A stretch of 64,000 bases of DNA from Amorphophallus konjac. Lineage: Eukaryota; Streptophyta; Magnoliopsida; Alismatales; Araceae. Made by a program: the position numbers and the translations under genes. Positions 11,461 through 22,939 of the stretch are shown here, in pieces. The notes beneath the pieces were generated by a model. It was not told the origin of the DNA and made no database searches. It worked only from the letters and a program-made list of their open reading frames with translations. How positions within the stretch are numbered: the first letter of the stretch is position 1; each line of letters starts with the position of its first letter. The DNA is taken from positions 227,360,641-227,424,640 of the forward strand of contig CM040126.1 of NCBI GenBank assembly GCA_022559845.1. The letters run 5' to 3'.

Positions 11461-13198
11461 TGTGGATATATTTCTCCTCCCGTCCGTTCCTTCCAATGTC
11501 TATTCTACCATATCCGACATGAGAAATAAATGAGGGCAGAAGGAAAGGGAAGTGTAAGAACCTATGATTGCCACCAAGGCGCCGGACGTGATGAACCCGC
11601 CGTACCTTGGAAAAAGGGAGAGGTACTCGCCTGACCTGCAGCGCTGGGACGATGGACGGTTAAGGAAGAACCGCTTGTAGGATGCACGGTCTCACGATAG
11701 ACCGCCTAAGGATGCTGCAGAAGATGCGGGAGGAAGCGCTCCTGGCAGTTGAACGGCTCTGTCACGACCGCAGGAAGAAGATGGACGGTCCAGTCTGCAC
11801 CGCACGTCTTCATAAACGGACTGTAGAGCACCGCGCAAGACCACCAAGCCAGAAATCACAAAGGGTCCAACCTCCACCCTCTCCAGCCGGCCAGAGGGGA
11901 TGGGCCTCGTGCTAGGGATTGCTGACCTGCAAAAACAACGTGAAAACACAAAGAAACAACCCAAATCAGAACTGGAAAGTGTAGTAGTTGCCAATATAGT
12001 AATAAATGAGCATGAATAAGAGGAAAGGGGGATACCTGGGGGATTTTAAACCCGTAGGGTGTCAAAAACGTGGGTGGGTGTGTGCATGGCAATGAAAATG
12101 AAGAGGAACGTGGGGAGAAAGTAAGAAGAATAGTGCATGCAATGAAAAAGTGGACAAAACCTATCAAACACACAAGACTCAAAAACTAGACTACTCCCTG
12201 AACCGGAGGCTTGTGTGGACGTAGAAAGCCTCCCTCTTTGATGCTAGGTCGCTCAAGAATACGGCAGGGCTTCGCCGTCGACCAAAAATCTCCCCCCCTT
12301 TTCAAAGGTAGCCTTTAGGGTCTATTTATAGAACACCTAAAGTCCTAGCTCGAAATTAGGGTTTAGAGGCATTTTCAGGTCGAGATAATCAAAGGAAAAT
12401 CATAGATAAATAGATTATCTCTTATCTAGTCAAAACAGCACTTGAAGTGGTTGATTATCTGCGGAGAAAATGATGGGAGAAGTTGGGGATAAAACCACGG
12501 ATAAAAGGGATAAAATCTGTTGAAATTCAGCATTCGAACGGATGAACGGTCTCACGATAGACCGTTCAACTGGATGGGCGGCCATGTCATGGCCATCCAA
12601 CCCCGTCGGTGAAAATTCAAAATAAATCATAAATAATTCAATTTATCCATCGAATTGACCGAAACCTTCGCCGTTGGACTCTCATAGATGAACTTCTCAG
12701 ATGAGACCGTTCAAAGGTACAACGGCCAAGGACAAACCGTTCTAGCCTTGTCGGTGATAAATAGATTAATTGGATAATTATCTGAACAAACTATCAAGCG
12801 TAAGACTCTGAGGGATGAGCGGTCACCATCCATCCGTGCATCAAGTTGAACGGCTATGGTAGGACCGCATAAATGCTTGTCGGTGGAAATTCAAAAAATT
12901 ACCCAAAATATTCCAAAATAGACAGACAGTCCACAGTCAACCGCGCACTGATTGAGCGGCCATGGATGAACTGTACATGTACATGGGTATTTGAAACTCA
13001 TAGAAAAGCCCAATCAACCAAAACCAAGGCCCGTTAAGCCCTGAATCAACTCAGACCTCACCAGGGAGGGAGGCTACCCATAAAAGTGGCTCAAGACATA
13101 CCTGAGGACAGCCTCAACGAGTGATGGACTACTCGAGGCATCAACAAACGGGAGTAAGAGGAACGACTCAACTTATCGGCAAAAAATTGGTGTCAACA
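11461..13198 (-). repeat. 3' LTR of element B (Tat-like, about 1.74 kb)
   Basis: On the minus strand it starts TGTTGACACC at 13198, directly after a polypurine tract, and is colinear with LTR E. The distal end near 11461 is set by alignment (ends ATATATCCACA) and is uncertain by some bases. Palindromes with 8-bp spacers lie at 11686-11705 and 12546-12565. With LTR E it forms a large inverted pair separated by only about 0.8 kb. Confidence 0.75.
12323..12330 (-). promoter_or_regulatory. TATA box of LTR B
   Basis: TATAAATA on the minus strand, at the place equivalent to 9744 in LTR E. Confidence 0.6.
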
Positions 13199-14729
13199 GA
13201 TGCACCCCCTTAACGTCCTCTTTGCAGGGGAGCGAGCAGAGGTGAAGCGAAAGTGACATGGAACATGGAGATGAAGCGGAAATGCAGCGGAGTGGACCGA
13301 AAAAGTGGGCGTTAAGGTAAAACGACACCCATTTTTACCAACAAGCGATGGGAATCTTCCGGAAAACTCTGAACCAAACGCAAGGAATAATTAAACCAAG
13401 AGCGACACCAGTCTAGAGGAACTAAACTAAATGAAATGAAACAAATCGAAAAGACCAACCTCATGGGGGACACAATCCCGCGATCCAATGAAGAGGCCAA
13501 AAATAGGCAGCAAAAGTAAAGGAAACGGGCTAAAGCTCCAGACGGGGACCTCTCAATCAACCAAAGAGAACCTTCTAACTCAGAGTGGAATTAGTTCCTC
13601 TTACTAAAACACTAAACGCACAGCTAACCATCACTGATGGGACATTCTTCAAGCAAACCATGGGTCATGAAAGCTCAAAAAGATGTGTATGATGCATGCT
13701 GGGCTAAAATAAAAGAAATCGTTAAAACAAATGCAAAGAAAGATTAAAATATAAAATACTCGAGAATAATATTGCTAAGCTGGGAGAATCATAGTCAAGA
13801 TACTATCCGCAACCACGGCGTGCAGGATAGAACTATCCTCCCCATGATATCCCAACCTAACGGCCTATCCGAAGATTAAACACGTGAACCTGGATCATCA
13901 TCATTTTTGTTAGAGGGGAACATCAGATCCTGGAACACTTAGATAACCAACTATTTCTCGAGATAATATAACATAGTACCATATAATAATGCAATAAGGG
14001 TGATAAGGATAGGAGGCCATACCTGACTTACCTGTGCAGGTGAAATGGTAAGTTTTTTTGGATTTTCTTGTTTCAGATTTTTATGGATTTTCATGAATAA
14101 GACAAACAAGATAAGCATAGCGATTAACATAATGATAAACAACATGACATAACATGACGAATAGAAACAACACAACAAGATGAACAAGCACATAGGCAAA
14201 GGCATAAACAGACAATACGTATGCATGAACATGGAGTGACAAGACAACAATCGGCAGGACAACACACGGTTGAGATAAGAACATGACGGATCGCATGGTT
14301 GGGACAACACATGGAACATGGAAAACGACCATCGACATGTGCAAGACAACTAACAACATGTGGTGTGGAACAAAACAACATGTGTGGGACAACACAGTGG
14401 GACATGGACATGAGACAAAGATACGATGGGACAAAAGAGACAAACAAAACACGCTTTTCAATCAAAACTCGAGATCAGAATGAAGCAGAACCGCTACGTT
14501 CATAGTCGTGTGGCAAAACCCTCTCATAAAGATATAGTCATTACAAATAAAAGTTGAAAAGGACATGAGCTTCAAAACAGATCGAGAGAGTGGATCGAAG
14601 AAGGAAAGAACAGATCAAAGATGTGGACAGGAGGCAGAGCACAAGATATAGTAAGAATGCATGAGTACTTGCAACCTGCGCACTTAACAAACAGATTACG
14701 TATCTACTCTCAAAATGAAATATGAAAGA

Positions 14730-14885
14730 TAAATATTTTTAGATTTTTCAATTTTCTTGATTTTTTTAGATTTTGAAAAAAATTGATTTTTTTTATTTTG
14801 TTTGAACAATATTTCATTTTTTTGGAATCTCATTTTTTTGGATTTTGAACAATATCTCAATTTTTTTGGATTTTTGACAATAGCA
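14730..14885 (-). repeat. A-rich tandem array of element B
   Basis: On the minus strand, units of the type TGTCAAAAATCCAAAAAAAT, same position and type as in A and C. Confidence 0.7.
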
Positions 14886-14894
14886 ATCCGCAAC

Positions 14895-15560
14895 ACCCAA
14901 AGATAGGCTCGAACTACTGGCCAGGGATCGTCGTTCCTCCCCTCTCATTAAAGACTTCCCTTAAGAAGGGCATGCATGTGAGGGTGGCTTACCACAACCA
15001 ACTGCTTCTAAAGAACGGTGCCCCTACTAAGGCCATACCCGGGATACAACCCAGCCTACGAGGGAGAAGTAGAAGAAAAATTGGAGATAAGCTTCGTGCA
15101 GGATGGGAGACATCAGGACTTGACTTCCTTTCAGGGCACTACCCCTCAAAGAGATAGCATGTTACGCTGGGGCTTTGTGTCTTTAATTTTTAGACCCATA
15201 TTTATCAGGCACGCATGCGACCGGGCTCATGACGTTTCGCGGGGAACTGTACTGCCACTCTTGCCATGCCTTTGATTCGTAATTTTGCATTGATTCATTT
15301 TCTCATTTTGGTAGCCCTTATTGGCCAGATATAGCATGAAAGCTCACTTTTGAGGGTCAAGACTGCCCCTATTTGAGACCTCTCCTGTATTAGGGAGCGC
15401 CTAGGTTAGTCATCTTATCCATCAGTCTCTTGCCCCTGCACTTGGCCGAGCAGAGAAAAGAAAAGACCTTTGTGCATACCTAAAGTATGGCCAAAGCAGC
15501 AACGGTGCGCCTCAGAGAGATCTGCTATGGCTCACGGTGAAGTGTGTGAAAAATCCATAT
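14895..15560 (-). other. Conserved non-coding block, copy in B
   Basis: The minus strand shares with A and C the anchors GGGTATGGCC, ACAAAGCCCC, CATGAGCCCGGTCGC, GGCATGGCAAGAGTGGC and AAATAGGGGCAGT in the same relative order. No ORF spans it. Confidence 0.6.
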
Positions 15561-16046
15561 TCATAGGTCACCCTCAACAATCAGGGAAAGAAACTAGACT
15601 CCTAACACGGAGTTATCACCAGCCTAAGGATGCTGCAGAAGCAACTCAACTTGAACTAACCAAACTTAATGAACTAAAGCTGCTCAAAACGTGTTGAGGA
15701 AACCACATTATAACCATGCGCAGGAGAAATAGAAATGATAACAATAATAGCATGTTCTTGCACCAAATAAAGATACCTTGCGAATCCATGGAACGGAAAA
15801 GCGGCGTCCTGACGCAATCTTGGTCATCGCGCTTTGATCAGCACGAGCTTTGTATTCCTCGCTTGTCAGGGTAAAAGGGAGAGGATAACCAGGACTTGAA
15901 GATTCCTCTAGATGGAGGAGCGACAGCCACCAAACTGGAGGAAGAAGAATAAAAGGAAGAGAGACGAGGGCTAGAACTCCCTCGTTAAGGCACGGAGGCC
16001 TTGATAACAAAGAACCGAATACAGAATGAACAGATATTAACTGAGA

Positions 16047-16583
16047 TCAAGGCGGACTAAAGCCTCGAAAATAGCACGAAAAAGGGTAATGACCCCGAAA
16101 GGGTGAGGAGGAAAGAACAGAAAGATGATGAAAAGATAGCTGTGAAGATAAGGAACAAGGAGAATGATCATCCGACGTGGTCGGAGAAGAAGAGTAGCGA
16201 TCACCCGCCAGAGACGGGGAAAAAAATGCATGAACACCCGACAAGGTCGGGGAAAAGAAATGGAAACCACCCGACAAAGTCGGGAAAGGATCAGAAAAAC
16301 CACCTGATAATGTCGGGGAACGAGCGCAAGGGATTCCCAACAAGGTTGGGGGAAAGAGATGAGAAGTGAAATCCGGGCGTACCCGGGGAGAAAAACTAGA
16401 AGATGCCCCTGGCTCAGGGGAAGAGGAGGACATAGGCCGATGCCTAGAATGGTGAGGATATGAAAGGATGGTAGAAATATGGTCAGGTGGTGGAAGGTAC
16501 ACCACCCATGGATAAGAACTGAGCAACAGAAAAGACGAATGGATGGAAGAAGGAGAGGAGGAAGTGGACCCCCGAGTGCACAA
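16047..16583 (-). pseudogene. Ser/Pro-rich ORF with 33-bp (11-residue) repeats, element B
   Basis: 178 codons, homologous to the ORF at 1-495. The C-terminal half repeats an 11-residue unit of the type SPTLSGVHAFF. At DNA level the units start at 16171, 16204, 16237, 16270, 16303 and 16336, an exact 33-bp period. Most contain a CCGAC-N3-GTCGG palindrome. The unit at 16336 has changed to CCCAAC-AAG-GTTGGG, keeping both arms complementary. No known domain. It lies 21 bp downstream of the ORF ending at 16605 and may be an extension of that protein. Confidence 0.5.
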
Positions 16584-16604
16584 CTGACGGCCCTTAAACT
16601 TATG

Positions 16605-18134
16605 TCATCGCCTCTTCTTAGCAGAAATCTTCTTGAAACAACGCCACCTGGTGCGGACTCGGGCCTTCAGGCTTCTTGTCTTGCAATACTTTTTCAGATA
16701 ACGGGCCCACCTGGCAGACGGCCTGGCCCGACTGTGAACATGCAACTTCATCGGGGTGGCTGCCCCTAGACCCCCAGTGCTAACAACATGCAAACATTCT
16801 TGGGCAAACAGCTTCTCAACTAAATGAATATCATGAAGCCACGGAGTTTTGTCTCTTAGCACTAGAACATAGAGGTTCGGCCACTCCACTCGGCAATCAG
16901 ACTTGAAGTATAACTCCCGTACTAGAAGAGTAGGACAAAGCCGAGGGAGATCAATGCGCGGCGTTGACGTGGCCGGCATGCTAATAAATTGAGGGGAATT
17001 ACGTAAGATATGCAGAATGTCCTTGGAAAATGTAGAAGACACGGCCAATTGCCCCTTGAATAGGGAATCCATCAGGCTCCGGGGGGCCGTATGTGTTAGC
17101 ATAATCTGAGTAGAGAACCCTTCTCGGCTAGTGAACTGAACAGCAATCGAGCGCGAGGTAATAACAGCATTAATGGTGAACTTCCCGGCGAGCAGAGAGA
17201 TTGCTACCGGCCTCGCCTTTGAAGAAACTGGCACCAACACAAGGGTACTCTTTTTTGCAACCGTCTTCATAGCAAATGCAGGCTCCTAGTTCCCAAAATA
17301 GCTAAGGGCTAGGACTCGTATCGGCATGCGGGAAATAACATCCTGGATCTTGAAATGCACAATCGAAACCCGGCTTGGCTCTTTATCTCCCTGGGGACTA
17401 GACCCGAGGGGCACCAAAGGTAGCGTGTACCTGCTCCACGAAGTAGGAAATGGTAGAGGGAGGTTAGAAGGAGGAGGTTTGAAGGGCGCGGGTGGCGTTA
17501 GTGCAAGTGATGGAGAAATACTGATGATGATGGGCATGGGTGGAGGTAAAGGCAAAAATGGAGGTATGGGTTTAGGGTCGGCCTGCTCGGACTCAGAGGA
17601 TGATGGCGAAAGAAGTGGCATCGATCGCGGGGATGGTTGTGACGGAACAAGGATCGTTGCGAGGGGAGGTGATGAAGACAGTAGTGGTGACGGTAATGGG
17701 GATAATGGAGAAGGTGATGATGGAGATGTGGCCAATGGAGGCGGCGAAGATGGGGGTGGAGAAGATGGTGGCAAAGGGGGTGATGGGGATGAAGGTAGGG
17801 GTGGGGAACAAGGAGAAGAGAAAGGTAGTGGCGTAGTGGAGGAAGTGACGGGTGATGGCGCTCTTCGGCGTATCTTTACAACACGTTGAGAGGCGTTGGG
17901 AACAGGTGTGGTGGTGGAAACGGAGGGTGAAAGAGAAGTTGCCCGAGTGGAGGCTAGGGTAGGTAAAGGTGGTGGAGGAGGCGGGATGGAGGAAGAAGTG
18001 GGTAACGGAGCAGGTACCTTATCAATTGAAGAAACACCAGGGTGCCCCTGGTCTTGACGTGGAGACTGTTGCCTAGGCGGCATGGCTTGCTGCTGCTGTT
18101 GAGATCTGAAATAACTTGGCTCATGATAGCCCAA
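16605..18134 (-). pseudogene. Pro-rich plus unknown ORF of element B
   Basis: One reading frame with a single internal TAG (17286-17288, context AAC TAG GAG, possibly from CAG). The first 280 residues are very rich in Pro and Ser with a short Gln run near the start (QQQQQ). The last 221 residues (from 17270) form a globular-looking, basic-ended domain with WPNLYVLVLRDKTPWLHDIHL, which I do not recognise. In element C the equivalent place, after the zinc-knuckle gag, holds the protease, so this region has replaced pro-pol or was never pol. Two bases of frame shift near 18110 separate it from the gag segment upstream. Function unknown. Confidence 0.5.
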
Positions 18135-18775
18135 TCAATCATCTTCTTATCTTCCAAGCTATAAACAAACTCCCGAAACTCGGGACAATCCTCAATCAAA
18201 TGCCCCTGTTGATGATTAAATTCACAAAATGGAGCAAATTCCCGACCGCGGGTTGGCAAGGCATAACCGGAGGGAGCTGCAACACATGGGTGACCATCAG
18301 AGCCCTGAAAACATCTGTAAGAGATTCTGGCAGTGAAGAGCGAGAAGCCCGCTTCGGGCAAGGTGGATGCCGAGGGGTATGAAAAGGTAATGGAGATGGT
18401 AGCGGGGGTTGCGTAGGTGAAGGCGGAGGGCTAAAATGATGTGGAGGCGTGGAGGGAGTGAAAATGTAATGGACGGCATCTACCTGTTCTGGGTGTAGTG
18501 TTTCTTTGATCGGAGGTGGAGGGGTGTGGTGAGATGAAATAGCGGAGGGCTGACTCGTGGAGGGTTGGTATGCGGTGGAGCACATGGAGATATAGGGGTG
18601 TGTGGGAGTGGGAGACCGACTCGTAGAGGGATATGTAGTGGAGGGCTGACTTGCGGTGGAGGGCGGAGGAAAAGTGTATGTAGAAGGTGACGGTGGAGGA
18701 GATTCATGGTCAAAGGAAACTAGGAGTTGTTGGCTAACGAAGCGGGCTCGATTGTAAAGCTGTCTTATGTGTTGC
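18116..18775 (-). pseudogene. Gag C-terminal part, element B
   Basis: Reading the minus strand from 18775: a segment LYNRARFVSQQ equivalent to LYSRARFIQT at the end of the gag domain of C, then a Pro-rich spacer, then SLPESLTDVFRALM (C: PLPETLPDIFSALM) and a CCHC-like motif FCEFNHQQGHLIEDC (C: YCIYHRQPGHTI, then a stop, then RC). The frame changes inside the Pro-rich spacer and again near 18110. The N-terminal gag domain is absent because the element is cut at 18775. The zinc-finger-like spacing is C-x3-H-x3-GH-x4-C, not the standard retroviral knuckle. Confidence 0.6.
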
Positions 18776-20205
18776 CCTCTCAGTCAGTTTATCCTTCCGC
18801 TCCATACTCTGGATCTATTTTTCCTGCTGTGTCTCCTCCTTCCCGAAAACGGGAACTTCTCGACAAATGGGCTACCATGCAGCAGTAGATTGACCTCTTC
18901 CACAAGCGGGTCGGCCCGCAGTCTCTAGCCGATGTCCCCATTCCTAAATTCTGGGACATTCGCTTCCCACCTCAGTCGGAGCTCCCTACATATCGAAAGT
19001 ACGACAGGAATGGCAACCCGTTCATTCACATCAGGGAGTTTTTGTATGAATCGGTGCAATTTTAGCATGATGACCGCCTTATGGCGTATCTCTTTCGCCG
19101 ATCATTGGATGGGGTGGCGTTAGAGTGGTTTTATACATTACCTTTGGAGGAGGCAGAAAGCTTCAAGATTGTCAAGGAGAAGTTCATAACAAGATTCCAA
19201 GACCGGGTGTGCCCGGAGTATTCCTTCACCGACTTAGTAGCAGAGAAGATGAAGCCAGATGAGGACTTCGCAACATATGCAGACAGATGGAGGCAAATGG
19301 CCTCCTGTGTGCCCGGGCAGATCCCGGATGAAGAAAAAGTAAAATTGTTGATTTCAAATACAACCCCTACGTTTCGGAACATATTCGCAATGAACGATAT
19401 TTCAAATATGCACCAGTTGTACAGTCGGGCCCGGTTTATCCAGACCTAGTTCAAAGACTCCCCTATTCATTCCCTATTTAAGGCCCAGAAATCCAAAACC
19501 ACAAGAAAGTCCCAGGGCCCTATTATTTAGGGGGTACAAACAAACGAGCAGGTCCAGGCTGTTCAGTTCCCTAACCAATCCGCTCCACCCCGTTTCTAGC
19601 AACCTCCACGAAACCCCCAATTCTCTGCTCCACAAGCTCCCCGACCCCCCTTCCAAGCTCCTCAACACCCACAACAACCACCACCACCGCCACAACAGCC
19701 TCAGCAGCCACCCCAGTACCACAACGTCCCTCCTCCTACTGGTTATGGGCCTACTCGATCGGGTCCGAAAAGTGCCCATTATCCTCCACTTCCAGAAACT
19801 TTGCCGGACATTTTCTCAGCCTTGATGTACATTGGTGGCATACAATTGCCTCCGGAACATCAGAACTGGAACCCAGCCGCCGACCAGTCAGAGTATTGCA
19901 TATACCATCGGCAACCCGGGCACACGATATAGAGGTGTTATCAGTTCAGGGATCTAGTTTATGATTTGCATGAGGGCCAGAGGATTGCTTGGGCCCAAAT
20001 CAACAAGTTAATTGAAGATAAAAAAAAAGTAGAAGGAAAGCAAGGCCGTAGCAGGCGGCACCTCAGCAGTAACAGTTCCAGCAACCTCCCCAACAACAAC
20101 CTCCACAGCAGCAGCAGCAACAGCAAGACCTCAGGATTCATCAAAATCCCATGCCAGAACATCCGCCTGCTCCTCCATAGCAGCCGTCGGCACCAGCTCA
20201 AGTAA
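18776..20205 (+). pseudogene. Gag of element C
   Basis: A Retrotrans_gag-type domain is readable (LDGVALEWFYTLP ... FITRFQDR ... FATYADRWRQMA ... HQLYSRARF), followed by a Gln/Pro-rich linker and a CCHC-like motif at about 19893-19938. The frame is held from about 18780 to 20205 apart from in-frame TAGs at 18886, 19063, 19447, 19528, 19597 and 19930. Most sit where glutamine is plausible, so one C-to-T change each explains them. A 1-bp shift near the A9 run at about 20025 leads into the protease frame. The start codon is missing because the element is cut at 18775. Gag forms the particle of the retrotransposon. Confidence 0.8.
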
Positions 20206-21381
20206 ATGTTGTTCACCACCCAGCCCCTAATGCTAGGTGGTCTTTTGATGATGAGACCCCCGCTCATCTTTTGGCCTTCCACCACGCATACGCCAACTCC
20301 CCCGCGCCTTCTGTTCCTTCCATCTTCCGGCCCACCACCTTGACCGCTCCACCTTCCATTCGCTCCAGGTCACCTATCGCACCTACTACATTCCCCACCA
20401 TCCCGCCAGTCCTTCCACCATCACCCACCATACCCTCCATCGTTATCCCTCCACTCAACCCTTCACCAATCGCCATTCCACCAGGGCCCGTTAGACCAGC
20501 TTCCACCATCATCACCCCCATTTTTACCCCTTCCACTCACCCCACTCGGCCAATTGGGGGTCCATCTGAGGCCGTGCCAGCACGACACTGCTCCCTCCGG
20601 AGCGGGCGTTTATTTCATAGAAGTTACCCCTCCACTGGTGCACCCGCACCCAACCCTCAAGTTCCTGCCTCAACAGTTGAAGCAGAAAAAGTAGACCCCG
20701 CGCCTGGCATGAAGTATGATTTACTACAGCACTTGGACCGGATATCGGCCAAGATTTCAGTCCTGGAATTGATCAAAAGGTCCTCGCTACACCAAGACAC
20801 CCTAAGCGCTTTCCTACAAAAAGTAATGGTTAGCGAGGACGTAGCAGTAGACAGCTTACCATCGGTGTTGGCCACCATCACAAAGGGGCCATCTATTTCA
20901 TTCTCTGAATCAGAGCTGGCACCCCCAGAGGCACGTCAGATGCCACTATGCATTACAATTTCTTTGAATAAGGTGGTTGTTGATGCGGCTCTAGTGGACA
21001 CAGAAGCTTCTAGTAATGTGTTTCCCTTGAGCACGTTGCGTGCCTGCAACATATCTGAAGACATGCTGCGCCCGACACCGACAACCATTGCAGCATACGA
21101 TAACTCAAGGAGGGCTTGTCACGGGGTCGTGATAGTTCAGGCCGAGCTGGGGCCTTTGAAGATGGACATGGAATTTTATGTGTTGGACATAGACCCAATG
21201 TTCAAGACTATTTTGGGTCATCCATGGATTGATAGTTTGAATGCAGTACCCTCGACTTCCCACCAATGCCTCAAGTTCCCATTTCAGGGGCGGTTAGTCA
21301 AGGTGAAAAGTGTTTCCACGATCCAGACTGTTGATGCAATCGTTGATAAGATTCTACCTACACTATGGCCGAGCAATAAGC
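20206..21381 (+). pseudogene. Gag-pro linker and aspartic protease of element C, first part
   Basis: Open in the 20271 frame up to the insertion at 21382. The first half is a Pro/Ile/Thr-rich linker. The second half is a retropepsin-like domain: the active-site region at about 20998 reads DTEASSNV where the family has D-T/S-G-A/S, so the glycine is replaced by Glu (GGA-to-GAA would suffice). The later motif ILGHPWID (21210-21236) is the conserved C-terminal loop of these proteases. The enzyme would cut the polyprotein, and loss of the active-site Gly predicts no activity. The frame continues after the solo LTR at 24106. Confidence 0.75.
21377..21381 (+). repeat. Target-site duplication TAAGC, left copy
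   Basis: TAAGC, repeated at 24101-24105, flanks the solo LTR. Confidence 0.8.
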
Positions 21382-22599
21382 TGATAGGGCCGGTGCGATG
21401 GTTTCAGAGGGGGGTGAATGAATCCCTCTCTAAAACTTTGCCCAATTAAAACTTATAACAAACAGAGATGCGGAATTAAAACCCACAGGTGCCTTGATCA
21501 GCTTAGATGCTATCTTCGAATGATGGAAGGAAGATCTTATAAGCTGTACTTCTGATCTACTCTATATAAACTGAAGAGATGACTCTGTTCATCTAATCAA
21601 CTTGACTCTATCAAGACCAGAATCAAACGTACGGTGTGCAAACCAATCTTACACAAGATATAAGATCAGACTATCATGTACAATCCTAAGCATACATCTA
21701 GCGGAGCAGAATAAACAATCAAACCACGATGGACAGAAGATTTTTAAGTGCTTCGGTCCTCCAGACCTACGTCCACCCCACACTCAAATCTGAGTGTGGA
21801 TTCCGTTGGCAAACAGCTTGAAACCGCTAGGCCTCACAGCTTGAACCAGAGGAACACACTCCTCTCTTCTTCCAACCCGGAAGGAACCACTAGTGACACC
21901 CAGTCACTAGCAAATCGGAGAACAAATCTCCCTTCCTCTAAAACCCAGTGGGAAACCACATGTGACACCTAGTCACTTGCAAACCAGAGGTCACAGACCT
22001 CTCTTCCTCCACACCAGAGGGAACAACTACGAGCGACACCAAGTCACTCGCAAATCGAGGACCAATCCTCCCTTCCGCCAAACCGGAGAGAACCTAGCGA
22101 CGCCCAGTCACTAGCAACCTGATACCCAAGTCTCTCTTCTCCTGAGACCACAGGAGGAACCCCGACCTCAAACCAGAGAATCAGAAAACAAAGTGAAATC
22201 AGAAAATGAACAAAGGAAAATACAAACGAACGAAAGAAAAATGTAGCTCCAACTGGAGCAGGACTGTTCAGGATTTGATCATGGAACAGATGAATATAGA
22301 TCTTCACGTTAAGTACCGACTGCTTCGATCTCGACCTCTCTTCTCAGCTCTATCTCGTTCTCTCTTCAGTTCTCAGCTCTCTCGCTCTTTCTTCACTTCC
22401 TTTTTCTCCTTATTCCTGCTACTCCTTGAATTCTCTTCTTGCGACCTTTTCTATCTTCTCTTTTTCGTTCTCTTGCAGGCTATCTCTTTTTCTCTCTTGA
22501 ACTCTCCTATTCTTTTCTCTGCTCTTCTCTTCTTCTGCTCCCTAATAGTTCTTCTTGATCTCGCCCGAGAGTTGTCTTATTGACTTGCAGAAGGATGAC

Positions 22600-22606
22600 T
22601 TATATA
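22600..22606 (-). promoter_or_regulatory. TATA box of the solo LTR
   Basis: TATATAA on the minus strand, downstream (in minus-strand sense) of the ACCGAC-containing array. Confidence 0.55.
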
Positions 22607-22939
22607 CTCCCTCAGACTGAGGTCACGCGCTCATGCCCTAGGCGTGTGGAGGGAACACTCCCGCCTGGAAGCTTCAGGAGAATCTTGCCACATGTCATAA
22701 TCTGAACGATTGGGACCCCACATGGCGACTTCTTCCAATAAGGATCACCCTTGGATCACATGCCAGTTAATTGGTTTGTTGTTCTCACGTGCCCTTGTTC
22801 TTCTATTCCTTGTAAGTTAGATACTCAGGTGCACATATGATGGAACTATGGCTTCCCTGGCTTGATCACTTGTGTGCACAAGTTCCATAAACTACACGTA
22901 CTGGGAATGATTGCGCTAAGCTTGTTCTATCAGAACTGG

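Larger units (their letters stand above)
13199..18775 (-). mobile_element. Element B: 5'-truncated Tat-like element without reverse transcriptase
   Basis: In minus-strand order: the end of a gag domain and zinc-knuckle segment (18775-18116), a Pro-rich/unknown ORF (18134-16605), a Ser/Pro-rich ORF (16583-16047), the conserved non-coding block (about 15560-14895), the A-rich array, about 1.5 kb without genes, the polypurine tract (13211-13199) and the 3' LTR. No protease, reverse transcriptase, RNase H or integrase motif is present between gag and LTR. The gag is cut at about 18775, where the plus-strand gag of C begins. Confidence 0.75.

Noticed and set aside
17326..17889. 187-codon Gly/Asp-rich plus-strand ORF
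   Set aside because: Antisense shadow of the Pro/Ser-rich ORF of element B; composition explains its length.
20264..20536. Met/Gly-rich minus-strand ORF
   Set aside because: Antisense of the Pro-rich gag-pro linker of C.
22206..22583. 125-codon ORF with a hydrophobic, membrane-like stretch in the solo LTR
   Set aside because: The stretch is a CT-rich tract read as Phe/Leu/Ser; it lies inside an LTR leader on the opposite strand.
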